Source of the DNA: RPQJ01 sp046347155
Lineage (GTDB): Bacteria > Pseudomonadota > Gammaproteobacteria > Steroidobacterales > Steroidobacteraceae
Direction: 5' to 3'
DNA length: 64,000 nucleotides
Assembly (NCBI GenBank): GCA_046347155.1
Contig: JAXMGT010000002.1
Span: 1 to 64,000, forward strand
Made by a program: the position numbers and the translations under genes. Positions within the stretch are counted from its first letter, which is position 1, and each line of letters opens with the position of its first letter. The notes under the pieces were generated by a model, which searched no databases, was not told the origin of the DNA, and saw nothing but the letters and a program-made list of their open reading frames with translations. Below, piece after piece: positions 41,492-49,899 of this stretch.

Positions 41492-42099
41492 AGCACGCCG
41501 TGGCCGTGCTCGCTTGTACGCTCGCGCTCGCCGGCTGCCTCGGGCAGGCGTTCCGCTCGGACGCGGACGCGCCGACCCGCTACCGGCTCGACGCGCCGTC
41601 CGCCGCGGCGGGCGGGCCGGCGCTCGCCCAGACGATCTCGGTCGCGCGGCCGCGTGCGGCGGCGTCGCTCGACACGGACCGCATCGCCGTCACGACCCCG
41701 GGCCACGGCTTCGACTACCTCGTCGGCGCGCGCTGGTCCGACCCGGCGCCGCAGCTGCTGCAGTCGATGCTGGTGGCCGCGCTCGCGGGCGACGCGCACT
41801 TCGCGGCGGCGGTCGCGATGCCGAGCCGCGTCGCGACGGACTACGTGCTCGACGTCGGCCTCACGGCGTTCGAGGCGCGTTACGCGGCCGAAGGCGCGGC
41901 ACCGACGGTGACGGTGGCCTTCACGGCCAACCTGCTCGACGCGCGCAGCGGGCGGCGCGTCGCGAGCGTGCCGGTCGCGGCGAGCGCGGACGCGGCGCGA
42001 AACGACCGGGGTTCGGTGGTGGCGGCCTTCCAGCAGGCGGCGTCGGCCGCCGCGAGGGACGCGGCGCTCGCGGTGGCCGCGCAGGTGCCGCGCGGCTGA
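41488..42099 (+). CDS. ABC-type transport auxiliary lipoprotein (PqiC-like)
   Basis: A 203-residue lipoprotein with lipobox LALAGC (Cys at about residue 17). Its body matches the ABC_trans_aux/PqiC pattern (YRLDAP, ISVARPRAAASLDTDRIAV, FDYLVGARWSDPAPQLLQSMLVAAL). Such proteins sit at the outer membrane and receive the lipid substrate from the MCE ring. It starts at TTG 41488, overlapping the mlaD stop by four bases (TTGA). This gene replaces mlaC/mlaB, which are absent here. Confidence 0.85.
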   Translation: MKHAVAVLACTLALAGCLGQAFRSDADAPTRYRLDAPSAAAGGPALAQTISVARPRAAASLDTDRIAVTTPGHGFDYLVGARWSDPAPQLLQSMLVAALAGDAHFAAAVAMPSRVATDYVLDVGLTAFEARYAAEGAAPTVTVAFTANLLDARSGRRVASVPVAASADAARNDRGSVVAAFQQAASAAARDAALAVAAQVPRG

Positions 42100-42114
42100 G
42101 GCAGGCGCCCGGCC

Positions 42115-44157
42115 TCAGGCCGGCAGCCGCAGCACCGGGTGCTGGCCCGTCGACTGGCGCAGCATCGTCTCGAGGAACTCGTCGCCGGTCATCGGGTCGC
42201 CGAACAGGCGTCCCTGCCCGAACTCGCAGCCGCTCGCCCTGAGGAACGCGCGCTGCTCCTCGGTCTCGATGCCCTCGGCGAGCACCTGCAGCCGCAGGCT
42301 GCGGCCCATCTCGATGATCGTGCGCACGATCGTCGCGTCGTCGGGGTCGGTCGCCGCGTTGCGCACGAACGACTGGTCGATCTTCAGCGTGCCGATCGGG
42401 AACTGCTGCAGCGCCGAGAGCGACGAATAGCCGGTGCCGAAGTCGTCGATCGCGAGGTGCACGCCCATGCCGCGCAGCTCGTCGAGCAGCGGCAGCGTGC
42501 GCTCGGCGTCCATCATCAGCGTCGTCTCGGTGATCTCGAGCTCGACCCGCGAGGGCTCGACGCCGTGCCGCTCGAACACCGAGCGGCAGCGGGGGATGAA
42601 GCTCGCCTGGCTCAGTTCCTTCAGCGACAGGTTGATCGCGATGATCCCCGGGTCGGCGACCCGGCGGCGCCAGGACGCGTAGTCGCTGCAGACCTGGTTC
42701 AGCACCCAGGCGCCGATGTCGAGGATGAGCCGCGACTCCTCGGCGAGCGGGATGAACTGCGCGGGCGCGATCTCGCCGTGCCCCGGCAGGCGCCAGCGCA
42801 GCAGCGCCTCCGCGCCGACGACCTGGCCGGTCGCGAGGTCGACCTTGGGCTGGTAGCGCAGCACGAACTCCTCGCGGTCGAGCGCGCGGCGCAGCTTGCC
42901 CTTGAGCAGCAGCCGCTCCACGGCGGCCGCGTTCATCTCGGGCGAGTAGAACACGTGGCAGTTACGGCCGGCCCGCTTCGCGTGGTACATCGCCGCGTCG
43001 GCGTTGCGGATCAGGTCGATCACGTTGTCGCCGTTGACCGGGCAGGCCGCGATGCCGATGCTCGAGGTGACCTCGACCTCGTGGTCCGCGACGTGCTGCG
43101 GGCGCGCGATCTCGGCGAGCAGCATCCGCGCGAGCGCCGCGGCCTGTTCGTGGCGCTCGCGCTCGTCGTCCGAGGTCTCCGCGAACACGGCGAATTCGTC
43201 GCCCGCGAGCCGGCCGACCACCGACTCGGTCGGGAGCACCCGGTTCAACCGTTCGCTCAGCGTCTCGAGCACGCGGTCGCCCGCGTCGTGGCCGAACGTG
43301 TCGTTGATCTCCTTGAAATTGTCCACGTCGAGGTAGAAGAGCACGAGCGTGCGTCCCTGACGGAGCGCCCGGGTGATCGCCTGGTGCAGCAGGTGCTGGA
43401 ACTGCATCCGGTTCGGCATCTTCGTGAGCGCGTCGAACCGGGCGAGGTAGCGGATGCGCCGTTCCGCGCGCTTGCGGTCCGTGATGTCGCGCAGCACGTA
43501 GATCCGCCCGCTGAAGCGCGGGTCGTCGCTCGACACCTCCGCGGCGCTCACCGACACCGGGATCGTCTGCCCGCGCGCGGTGCTCACGACAGTTTCGCCC
43601 GGGCCCGCGAGCAGGCGGTCCGTGTCGAACGCCGGCCGGTGTTCCTCGGCGATCAGCGACGAGAGTTCGAGCCCGGCCAGGCCGCCGCGCGCGTGGCCGA
43701 GCAATACCTCGGCGGCCCGGTTCGCCGTGCGCACGTGGCCGTCGTCCGCGGCCACGAGCACCGCGTCGCTCATGCTGTCGAGCAGGATGCCGAGGTAGTC
43801 GCGGGAAATCGTCGTGCTCGCGAGCGCCTGGCGCATCCGCTCGAGTGCGTCCTCGATGTCGGCGACCTCTCGTACGCCGCTGCGCGCGACGGGCGCATCG
43901 TGGTCGCCGTGGCCGATGCGTTCGGCGCTGCGCACGACGCCGCTCATCGCCGCGTCGACGCGCGCAATCAGGAGCGATGCGACGACGCCCGCGAGCATCG
44001 TGAGCGCGAGCCCGGCGCCGACGAGCAGCGATACCCGCAATCCGTGCGCGAGGCCGCGATCGGTCAGGTAGACCATCGCGACGACGCCGGCGGTGAGCAT
44101 CACGCCCACCAGCAGGATCGTCAGCACGTAGCGATGTCTGAGTTGCAAGCCGCTCAT
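42115..44157 (-). CDS. PAS-GGDEF-EAL c-di-GMP signalling protein
   Basis: A 680-residue membrane protein. Two transmembrane helices (VLTILLVGVMLTAGVVAMVYL and SLLVGAGLALTMLAGVVASLLIA) are followed by a HAMP-like region, a PAS domain (about 118-235), a GGDEF domain with the variant AGDEF in GRLAGDEFAVF (about 330), and an EAL domain with EALLRW and the DDFGTGYSSL motif. No RxxD inhibition site precedes AGDEF, so product inhibition may be lacking. The intact EAL residues suggest phosphodiesterase activity. The start ATG 44157 has a cytoplasmic lead before helix 1. Confidence 0.9.
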   Translation of the reverse strand: MSGLQLRHRYVLTILLVGVMLTAGVVAMVYLTDRGLAHGLRVSLLVGAGLALTMLAGVVASLLIARVDAAMSGVVRSAERIGHGDHDAPVARSGVREVADIEDALERMRQALASTTISRDYLGILLDSMSDAVLVAADDGHVRTANRAAEVLLGHARGGLAGLELSSLIAEEHRPAFDTDRLLAGPGETVVSTARGQTIPVSVSAAEVSSDDPRFSGRIYVLRDITDRKRAERRIRYLARFDALTKMPNRMQFQHLLHQAITRALRQGRTLVLFYLDVDNFKEINDTFGHDAGDRVLETLSERLNRVLPTESVVGRLAGDEFAVFAETSDDERERHEQAAALARMLLAEIARPQHVADHEVEVTSSIGIAACPVNGDNVIDLIRNADAAMYHAKRAGRNCHVFYSPEMNAAAVERLLLKGKLRRALDREEFVLRYQPKVDLATGQVVGAEALLRWRLPGHGEIAPAQFIPLAEESRLILDIGAWVLNQVCSDYASWRRRVADPGIIAINLSLKELSQASFIPRCRSVFERHGVEPSRVELEITETTLMMDAERTLPLLDELRGMGVHLAIDDFGTGYSSLSALQQFPIGTLKIDQSFVRNAATDPDDATIVRTIIEMGRSLRLQVLAEGIETEEQRAFLRASGCEFGQGRLFGDPMTGDEFLETMLRQSTGQHPVLRLPA

Positions 44158-44371
44158 GGCGGTCCGGCGTCCTGTGTGGCCGCGTGTGTCCGGTGGTGCC
44201 GTTACGCGGAGGTCCCGACGCCGCCGGTCATGATAGTCCGGAGCGGGGCCACGGGCGACCGGAAACCGTACACAACCATTTGATAATGCTGCAAAGTTTT
44301 CCGACACCCGCCATTGGCCGGTGCGGTCGCGGCCGGCGGGGAGTCCGGTATGCTTGCGACCCGGGGGTCTC

Positions 44372-45082
44372 ATGAACGAACTGGAACTCACCGGCCGGGC
44401 CCGCACCCACGTCGTCGCCCTCGACCATCCCCGCGCCACGCTGCACGTCGAGGCCGTCGCCTCGTACTCGGCGATGCGCGATGCGGCGGCGCTGGCGGGC
44501 ATCGACCTCGTCCCGGTGTCGAGCTTCCGGGACTTCGACCGGCAGGTCACGATCTGGAACCGGAAGTGGCGCGGCGAGCGCCCGATCCTCGGCCGGGACG
44601 GGCGGCCGCTCGACCCGGCGACCCTCGACGATGCCGCGAAGGTCGACGCCATCCTGTGCTGGTCCGCCGTGCCGGGCGGCAGCCGCCATCACTGGGGCAC
44701 GGACATCGACGTGATCGACGCCACGGCGCTGCCGGCGGACGGTCGCGTCGAACTCGTGCCCGCCGAGTACGCGCCGGACGGGCCGTTCGCGCGACTCACC
44801 GGCTGGCTGGACCGGAACATGGCGCGATACGGTTTCTATCGCCCGTACGCGACGCCCGGCAATGGCGCTGGCGTCGAGCCCTGGCACCTGAGCTACTGGC
44901 CCGTCGCCGCACAGGCGCTCGAGGACTTCGGCCTGCCCGTGCTGCGCGACGCGGTCGCCGGCAGCGAGATGCTCGGCAAGGCCGAGGTGCTCGACCGCCT
45001 GCCCGAGATCTACACGCGATTCGTGCTCGCGGTCGATGCGCCGGCGGCACTCGCGACCGGCACGCACCTCTGCCGCGGCTGA
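44372..45082 (+). CDS. M15 family metallopeptidase-like protein
   Basis: A 236-residue protein with the M15/VanY D,D-carboxypeptidase zinc pattern: SRHHWGTDIDV (HxxGxxxD-like, about residues 112-122) and EPWHLSYW with the conserved Glu and His (about 172-179). The N-terminal SVSSFRDFDRQ-like segment VSSFRDFDRQVTIWN also fits. Family enzymes cleave D-Ala-D-Ala or peptidoglycan cross-bridges, but there is no signal peptide at ATG 44372, which is unusual for a peptidoglycan enzyme. It is the first of a three-gene run (44372-46114). Confidence 0.78.
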   Translation: MNELELTGRARTHVVALDHPRATLHVEAVASYSAMRDAAALAGIDLVPVSSFRDFDRQVTIWNRKWRGERPILGRDGRPLDPATLDDAAKVDAILCWSAVPGGSRHHWGTDIDVIDATALPADGRVELVPAEYAPDGPFARLTGWLDRNMARYGFYRPYATPGNGAGVEPWHLSYWPVAAQALEDFGLPVLRDAVAGSEMLGKAEVLDRLPEIYTRFVLAVDAPAALATGTHLCRG

Positions 45083-45092
45083 CGCGGGCCGC

Positions 45093-45419
45093 ATGCGCAG
45101 GGTGCACAGCGCCGAATCCGTCCTCGAGGTCGCGCACCTGCGCAACCTGCTCGAGCACGAGGGCATCGAGTGCTTCGTGCTGCACGACCGGCTCGCCGGC
45201 GCGCTGGGCGAAATCCCGTTCGTCGAGTGCTGGCCCGAGCTCTGGGTGCGCGAGGACGGGCAGGAGCGCCACGCGCGCAGGCTGATCGAGCGCGCGCTCG
45301 CGCCGGGCGACCGGGGCGAGCCCTGGACCTGCGACCGTTGCGGTGAGCGCATCGAGGCGCAGTTCTCCGAGTGCTGGAACTGCGCCGGCGCCGGGACGGC
45401 CGGCGGTGCCGCGCCGTGA
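45093..45419 (+). CDS. DUF2007-type small protein with zinc-ribbon-like cysteines
   Basis: A 108-residue protein with an N-terminal DUF2007-like fold (VHSAESVLEVAHLRNLLEHEGIECFVLH) and a C-terminal pair of CxxC motifs (CDRCGERIEAQFSECWNC) that should bind one zinc ion. DUF2007 proteins are called putative signal-transducing proteins of unknown function. The start ATG 45093 is chosen over an upstream one because it matches the domain start. It overlaps the next gene by four bases (GTGA). Confidence 0.75.
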   Translation: MRRVHSAESVLEVAHLRNLLEHEGIECFVLHDRLAGALGEIPFVECWPELWVREDGQERHARRLIERALAPGDRGEPWTCDRCGERIEAQFSECWNCAGAGTAGGAAP

Positions 45420-46114
45420 CCGCGCTCGTCGTCGCCGCGCGCTACAACGGCCCGCCCCGGTCGGCGAATGGCGGCTACGCCTGCGGCGCGTTCGCCGTCG
45501 CGACCGGTGCCGACGTCCGCGTCCGGCTGCTCGCGCCGCCGCCGCTCGACCTGCCGCTCGAGGTGCGCACGCTCGACGACGGGTCGTGGGAGCTGCGCCG
45601 CGACGAGGCCGTCGTCGCGACCGCACAGCACGCGCGACTCGAGCTCGAGGCGCCGGCGCCGCCCGCGTGGACCGGTGCCGTCTGGGCGTCCCAGCACTAC
45701 CCGGGGTTCGGCCGGCACGCGTTCCCGGACTGCTTCGTGTGCGGACCTCACCGCCGGCGCGGCGACGGGCTGCGGATCTTCCCGGGCGCGCTCGAGAGCG
45801 GACTGTGGGCTGCGCCATGGTTGCCTTCCGACGACCTCGACGCCGGCGACGGCAAGGTCGCTGCCGTGTTCCACTGGGCGGCGCTCGACTGCCCCGGGTA
45901 TTTCGCCGTCTCGGCCGGCCGGCGGCCGATGCTGCTCGGCGAGATGCACGCGCACATCGACCGGCGCGTCCACACGGGCGAACCGTGCACGGTGGTCGCG
46001 TGGAAGCTCGGCGCCGAGGGACGACGCCACCACGCCGGGACGGCGCTCTACGACGAGGACGGCGAACTCTGCGCGCGGGCGCGTGCGACCTGGATCGAAC
46101 TGAAGGACGGCTGA
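45416..46114 (+). CDS. Hotdog-fold protein
   Basis: A 232-residue cytoplasmic protein with a double-hotdog-like pattern. An N-terminal segment RYNGPPRSANGGYACGAFA is followed by strands of acyl-CoA-thioesterase type, and a second half contains CFVCGPHRRRGDGLRIFPG and LGEMHAHIDRRV. The NGPPRSANGGY segment is a recognised signature of conserved uncharacterised hotdog proteins. Substrate and activity are unknown. The start is GTG 45416, translationally coupled to the DUF2007 gene. It is convergent with ubiB (7 bases). Confidence 0.7.
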   Translation: MTALVVAARYNGPPRSANGGYACGAFAVATGADVRVRLLAPPPLDLPLEVRTLDDGSWELRRDEAVVATAQHARLELEAPAPPAWTGAVWASQHYPGFGRHAFPDCFVCGPHRRRGDGLRIFPGALESGLWAAPWLPSDDLDAGDGKVAAVFHWAALDCPGYFAVSAGRRPMLLGEMHAHIDRRVHTGEPCTVVAWKLGAEGRRHHAGTALYDEDGELCARARATWIELKDG

Positions 46115-46121
46115 CCGCGCG

Positions 46122-47759
46122 TCAGTCGCGGAGCGCGACCCAGGCGCCCAGGAGCCCGGCAGCCGAGAGCACGAGGCCCGGCCACGGCGTCGCGCCCACC
46201 GCGAGCCAGACGAGCCCGCCGCCGAGCGTCGCCGAGGCGACGAGCATCCGGTCGCGCCGCCGCGCGCTCTCGCGGATCTCGGCCCTGAGTTCGTCGATGC
46301 CCGGCTGCTCGATCCTGAGCTTGAAGCGACCGTCGGCCGCCTGCTGGACCGCCTGCTGCAGCACCTGCGGCAGCGAGCGCAGCGCCTCGCCGAGGTCGGG
46401 CAGCTGGCGCCTGAGGTCGCCGGCGAGCGTGCGTCCGCTCAGGCGGTCCGCGGCCCAGTCCTTCAGCACCGGTTGCGCCGTCTGCCACAGGTCGAGCTGC
46501 GGGTAGAGCTGCCGGCCGAGGCCCTCGATCTGCAGCAGCGTCTTCTGCAGCAGGATCAGCTGCGGCTGCACCTGCATCTGGAAGCGGCGCGCGGTCTCGA
46601 ACAGCCGGATCAGCACCTGCGCGAACGAGATCTCCGAGATCGGCTTCTGGAAGATCGGCTCGCAGACGGTGCGCACCGCCGCCTCGAGCTCGTCGACGCG
46701 CGTGTCGCGCGGCACCCAGCCCGAGTCCACGTGCAGCCGTGCGACCCGGTTGTAGTCGCGGTCGAAGAACGCGAGGAAGTTCTCGGCGAGGTAGTGCTGG
46801 TCGCGGGCGTCGAGCGTGCCGACGATCCCGAAGTCGACGGCGCAATACTTCGGGTGCTCCGGGTCCTCGGTCTGCACGAAGATGTTGCCGGGGTGCATGT
46901 CGGCGTGGAAGAAGTTGTGCCACAGCACCTGCGTGAAGAAGATCTTCACGCCGTTCTCGGCGAGCCGCTGGATGTTCGTGCCGCGGCGGCGGAGTTCCTC
47001 GAGGTCGCTCACGAGCACGCCGCGGATGCGCTCCATCACCATCACCTGGGTGCGGCAGTAGTCCCAGTACACCTCGGGGACGTACAGCAACGGCGAGCCG
47101 GCGAAATTGCGTTTCAGCTGCGCGGCATTGGCGGCCTCGCGCATCAGGTCGAGCTCGTCGAGGATCGTCTTCTCGTACTCGCGCACCACCTCGACCGGCC
47201 GGAGGCGGTGGCCCTCCGAGGCGTATTCGCGCGCGAGCCGCGCGATCACGTACATCACCTCGAGGTCGCGTTCGATCGCCTCGCGCACGCCCGGGCGGAT
47301 CACCTTGACGACCACTTCCTCGCCGGTGCGCAGCCTTGCGACGTGCACCTGCGCGATCGAGGCGGCCGCGAGCGGCTGCTCGTCGAACGACTCGAACACC
47401 TCGGTGACCGGGCGGCCGTAGGCCTGCTCGACGATCGCGCGCGCCTCGCTGCCCGGGAACGGCGGCACGCGGTCCTGCAGCTTCTCGAGCTCGTCGGCCA
47501 CGTCGGCCGGCAGCAGGTCGCGGCGCGTCGAGAGCGCCTGGCCGAACTTCACGAAGATGGGCCCGAGCTCCTCGAGCGCGAGCCGGATCCGTTCGCCGCG
47601 CGTGCCGCCGCGCCGCCGCTCGAACCAGGTGGCCGGCGACAGGTAGAACGCGTAGCGGAGTGGCCGGAACAGGTGGGTCGCGAGGATGATCTCGTCGAGC
47701 CCGTGGCGCACCAGCACGCGCTGGATCTGCAGGAGTCGGCCGATGACGCGCAGGCGCAT
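46122..47759 (-). CDS. ubiB: UbiB family atypical kinase-like ubiquinone biosynthesis protein
   Basis: A 545-residue UbiB/ADCK-type protein needed for ubiquinone biosynthesis. Seen: the KxGQ motif in FVKFGQALSTR (about residues 70-80), the catalytic Lys in VVVKVIRPGV, NFFHADMHPGNIF and VDFGIVGTLD of the ATPase core, and C-terminal transmembrane helices (VASATLGGGLVWLAVGATPW, GLVLSAAGLLGAWVAL) that anchor it in the membrane. It begins at ATG 47759 and follows ubiJ by 36 bases in a ubiE-ubiJ-ubiB operon. Confidence 0.95.
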   Translation of the reverse strand: MRLRVIGRLLQIQRVLVRHGLDEIILATHLFRPLRYAFYLSPATWFERRRGGTRGERIRLALEELGPIFVKFGQALSTRRDLLPADVADELEKLQDRVPPFPGSEARAIVEQAYGRPVTEVFESFDEQPLAAASIAQVHVARLRTGEEVVVKVIRPGVREAIERDLEVMYVIARLAREYASEGHRLRPVEVVREYEKTILDELDLMREAANAAQLKRNFAGSPLLYVPEVYWDYCRTQVMVMERIRGVLVSDLEELRRRGTNIQRLAENGVKIFFTQVLWHNFFHADMHPGNIFVQTEDPEHPKYCAVDFGIVGTLDARDQHYLAENFLAFFDRDYNRVARLHVDSGWVPRDTRVDELEAAVRTVCEPIFQKPISEISFAQVLIRLFETARRFQMQVQPQLILLQKTLLQIEGLGRQLYPQLDLWQTAQPVLKDWAADRLSGRTLAGDLRRQLPDLGEALRSLPQVLQQAVQQAADGRFKLRIEQPGIDELRAEIRESARRRDRMLVASATLGGGLVWLAVGATPWPGLVLSAAGLLGAWVALRD

Positions 47760-47795
47760 GGGGCGTCCGTCAGTGGTGCGGGTGGGGCAGGGGGG

Positions 47796-48401
47796 TCAAC
47801 GGGCGCGCGCCGCCGCGCGTGCCTCGATCCGGGCGAGCCGCGCCTCGGCGCGCTCGACGTCGTCGCGCAGGCGGTCCACGTCGGCGAGGAATTCCTCCAT
47901 CTCCGTGTGCGTGGGCACGTCGCGGCCTTCCTCCTGCAGGTACTCGGACACGCTGCCCGCGAACGAGCGCGCCGCCCGGCGGCCGAACTCGAGCACGCCC
48001 CGCGCGGCGTTCGCGACGTTGCGCGCGGCGACGTCGCCGACGACCCGGGCGAGTTCCTCCTCGACGTCGGGGCGGGCGTGGGCGAGCAGGTCGCGGAATT
48101 TCTCGGCGACCTCGGCGTCGCCTTCGATCCGGACCCCGCCGCCGCGCACCGCGCCCTCGGCGCGCGGTCCGGCGAGCGCGAGCAGCGCGATTGGCGTGCC
48201 CGAGAGCGTCGCGTCGGCCGGTCCCTCGCCGCGCGGGCGCACCGCGAGCCGGCCGCCCTCGGCGTGGAAGTGCAGTTCGACCGGCGTGCCGGTGACGACG
48301 AGCGAGACGCGACGGCCGTCGAGCGCGCGGGCGAGCGCGAGCGCCTGCCGCGATTCCGCGACGTTGCGGTTCAGGACGTCCTCGAGGCGCTCGAGCAGCA
48401 T
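47796..48401 (-). CDS. ubiJ: Ubiquinone biosynthesis accessory factor UbiJ
   Basis: A 201-residue protein with an SCP2 sterol/lipid-carrier domain (residues about 15-110; VELHFHAEGGRLAVRPRGEGPADATLSGTPIALLAL, described by position) and a C-terminal coiled-coil-like tail. UbiJ binds ubiquinone intermediates in the UbiE-K complex. The start is ATG 48401, one base after the ubiE stop, giving a tight ubiE-ubiJ arrangement. Confidence 0.9.
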   Translation of the reverse strand: MLLERLEDVLNRNVAESRQALALARALDGRRVSLVVTGTPVELHFHAEGGRLAVRPRGEGPADATLSGTPIALLALAGPRAEGAVRGGGVRIEGDAEVAEKFRDLLAHARPDVEEELARVVGDVAARNVANAARGVLEFGRRAARSFAGSVSEYLQEEGRDVPTHTEMEEFLADVDRLRDDVERAEARLARIEARAAARAR

Positions 48402-48402
48402 C

Positions 48403-49173
48403 TCAGTAGCGGAACCCGCGGTGCAGCGCGACGATGCCGCCGGTCAGGTTGTCGTAGCGGCAGTCCTCGAGGCCCGCGTCGCGCATCATCCCGGCCAGCG
48501 TCTCCTGGTCCGGGAAGCGCCGGATCGATTCGGCGAGGTAGCGGTAGCTGTCCGGATCGCCGGCGATCCGGGCGCCGAGCCATGGCAGCACGCTGAACGA
48601 GTAGGCGTCGTAGACGGGTTTCAGGCCCGGTGCCACCGGCTTCGAGAACTCGAGCACCAGCAGCCGGCCGCCAGGTCGCAGCACACGGCGCATCGAGGCG
48701 AGCGCGGCGGGCTTGTCCGTGACGTTGCGCAGCCCGAACGCGATCGTCACGCAGTCGAAGGACTCGTCCGCGAACGGGAGCTTCTCGGCATTGGCGAGCG
48801 AGAACCGCGCGTTGCGCACGATGCCGCGGTCGAGCAGCCGCTCACGACCCACGGAGAGCATCGCGGCGTTGATGTCCGAAAGCACGACGAGCCCGGTCTC
48901 GCCGACCTGCCGGGCGAGGCCGGTCGCGATGTCGCCGGTGCCGCCCGCGACGTCGAGCGCCGCCTGGCCGGGCCTGAGCCCGGTCTGCGAGAGCAGGTAG
49001 CGCTTCCACAGCCGGTGCACGCCCGCGGACATCAGGTCGTTCATCAGGTCGTACTTGTTCGCGACCGAGTCAAAGACGGCGCGGACGCGCTTCGCTTTCT
49101 CGGCGGCCGGGACCTGCTCGTAGCCGAAGTCGACCGAGCCGGGGGCGTCCTGTCTGTTCGCGGAGTCGTTCAT
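48403..49173 (-). CDS. ubiE: Ubiquinone/menaquinone C-methyltransferase
   Basis: A 256-residue SAM-dependent methyltransferase that C-methylates the benzoquinol intermediate. Seen: the UbiE signature VRAVFDSVANKYDLMNDLMSAGVHRLWKR, SAM motif LDVAGGTGDIATGLAR, and LPFADESFDCVTIAFGLRNVTDK. The start ATG 49173 is preferred over GTG/ATG codons up to 49209, which add unconserved residues. It heads the ubiE-ubiJ-ubiB operon; its promoter lies in the repeat-rich spacer upstream. Confidence 0.96.
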   Translation of the reverse strand: MNDSANRQDAPGSVDFGYEQVPAAEKAKRVRAVFDSVANKYDLMNDLMSAGVHRLWKRYLLSQTGLRPGQAALDVAGGTGDIATGLARQVGETGLVVLSDINAAMLSVGRERLLDRGIVRNARFSLANAEKLPFADESFDCVTIAFGLRNVTDKPAALASMRRVLRPGGRLLVLEFSKPVAPGLKPVYDAYSFSVLPWLGARIAGDPDSYRYLAESIRRFPDQETLAGMMRDAGLEDCRYDNLTGGIVALHRGFRY

Positions 49174-49512
49174 GGGAACCGACATTCTACGCGGTCGCGG
49201 CGGGCTCATGCCGCCCGTCCTCGGGCCTGTGGGACGGGGTTCAAGGCATTCCGTCTCACGCCCAGGCGGCGTGGTTCATGCCGCCCGGGGACGCTGTGAA
49301 CCCGTCCCTGGGGGCTCGCGCGCGCCATCCCTGGCGCGCGACGCCCCGGTCCGCAGCCACCCACCACCGCGGTCACTCGGGCACCTCCGCTCGCCCACGT
49401 TGTCGGCCGGGTCAGCGAAGGCCTGCCGCGATGCCCGATTGTGGCGACCGGCGCGGCGGTGCGATCCCGATGACCGCCGGCCGATGCCAGCGCAGCGGCG
49501 CGAGAGCGGCCG
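49174..49512. repeat. Repeat-rich intergenic spacer with GC hairpins
   Basis: This 339-base gap contains no convincing gene. Seen: TTCATGCCGCCC-like segments at about 49207-49219 (CTCATGCCGCCC) and 49276-49288, a stem GGCGGC/GCCGCC around GTGGTTCAT (49263-49285), and CGCGCGCC/GGCGCGCG around ATCCCT (about 49319-49341). There is also GAACCCGTCCCTGGGGGCTCG between them. The composition of short variable stems around conserved CATCCCTGG-like loops is like compound intergenic repeats of gammaproteobacteria. Part of it may act as the ubiE promoter region. Confidence 0.55.
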
Positions 49513-49896
49513 TCAGCGCCCCGGCTTCGGCGGCACGACCGTCGGGTACGGGATCCCGAGCTGCGCGAGCCGCTCGAGGTACCGCTGCCACTTCGCGTCG
49601 CGGGTCCGGCCGAGTTCCCGGAGGTAGCCCCAGGTGTAGAGCCCCGTGTCGTGGCCGTCGTCGAACACGATCCGGACCGCGTAGTGGCCGACGGGCTCGA
49701 CGGCCCGCACGCCGACCTCGTGCTTGCCGAGCTGCAGCGTCTCCTGCCCGGGACCGTGCCCGCGCACCTCGGCCGACGGCGAATAGACCCGCAGGTATTC
49801 GAACGGCAGTTCGTAGCGCTCGTCCGGGCCGAACGCGACCTCGAGCACCCGAGAGCGGGTGCGCAGCCGTAGGTCGGTGGGGCGCGGGTCGTCCAC
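49513..49896 (-). CDS. DUF971 domain protein
   Basis: A 127-residue DUF971 (gamma-butyrobetaine hydroxylase-like N-terminal) protein: LRTRSRVLEVAFGPDERYELPFEYLRVYSPSAEVRGHG near the N-terminus and GHYAVRIVFDDGHDTGLYTWGYLREL in the middle. The domain is small and has iron-sulfur-cluster-related roles in some eukaryotic proteins; its bacterial function is unknown. It starts at GTG 49896, three bases after the hslU stop, so it is the last gene of the dapF-to-hslU string. Confidence 0.88.
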   Translation of the reverse strand: MDDPRPTDLRLRTRSRVLEVAFGPDERYELPFEYLRVYSPSAEVRGHGPGQETLQLGKHEVGVRAVEPVGHYAVRIVFDDGHDTGLYTWGYLRELGRTRDAKWQRYLERLAQLGIPYPTVVPPKPGR

Positions 49897-49899
49897 GGG

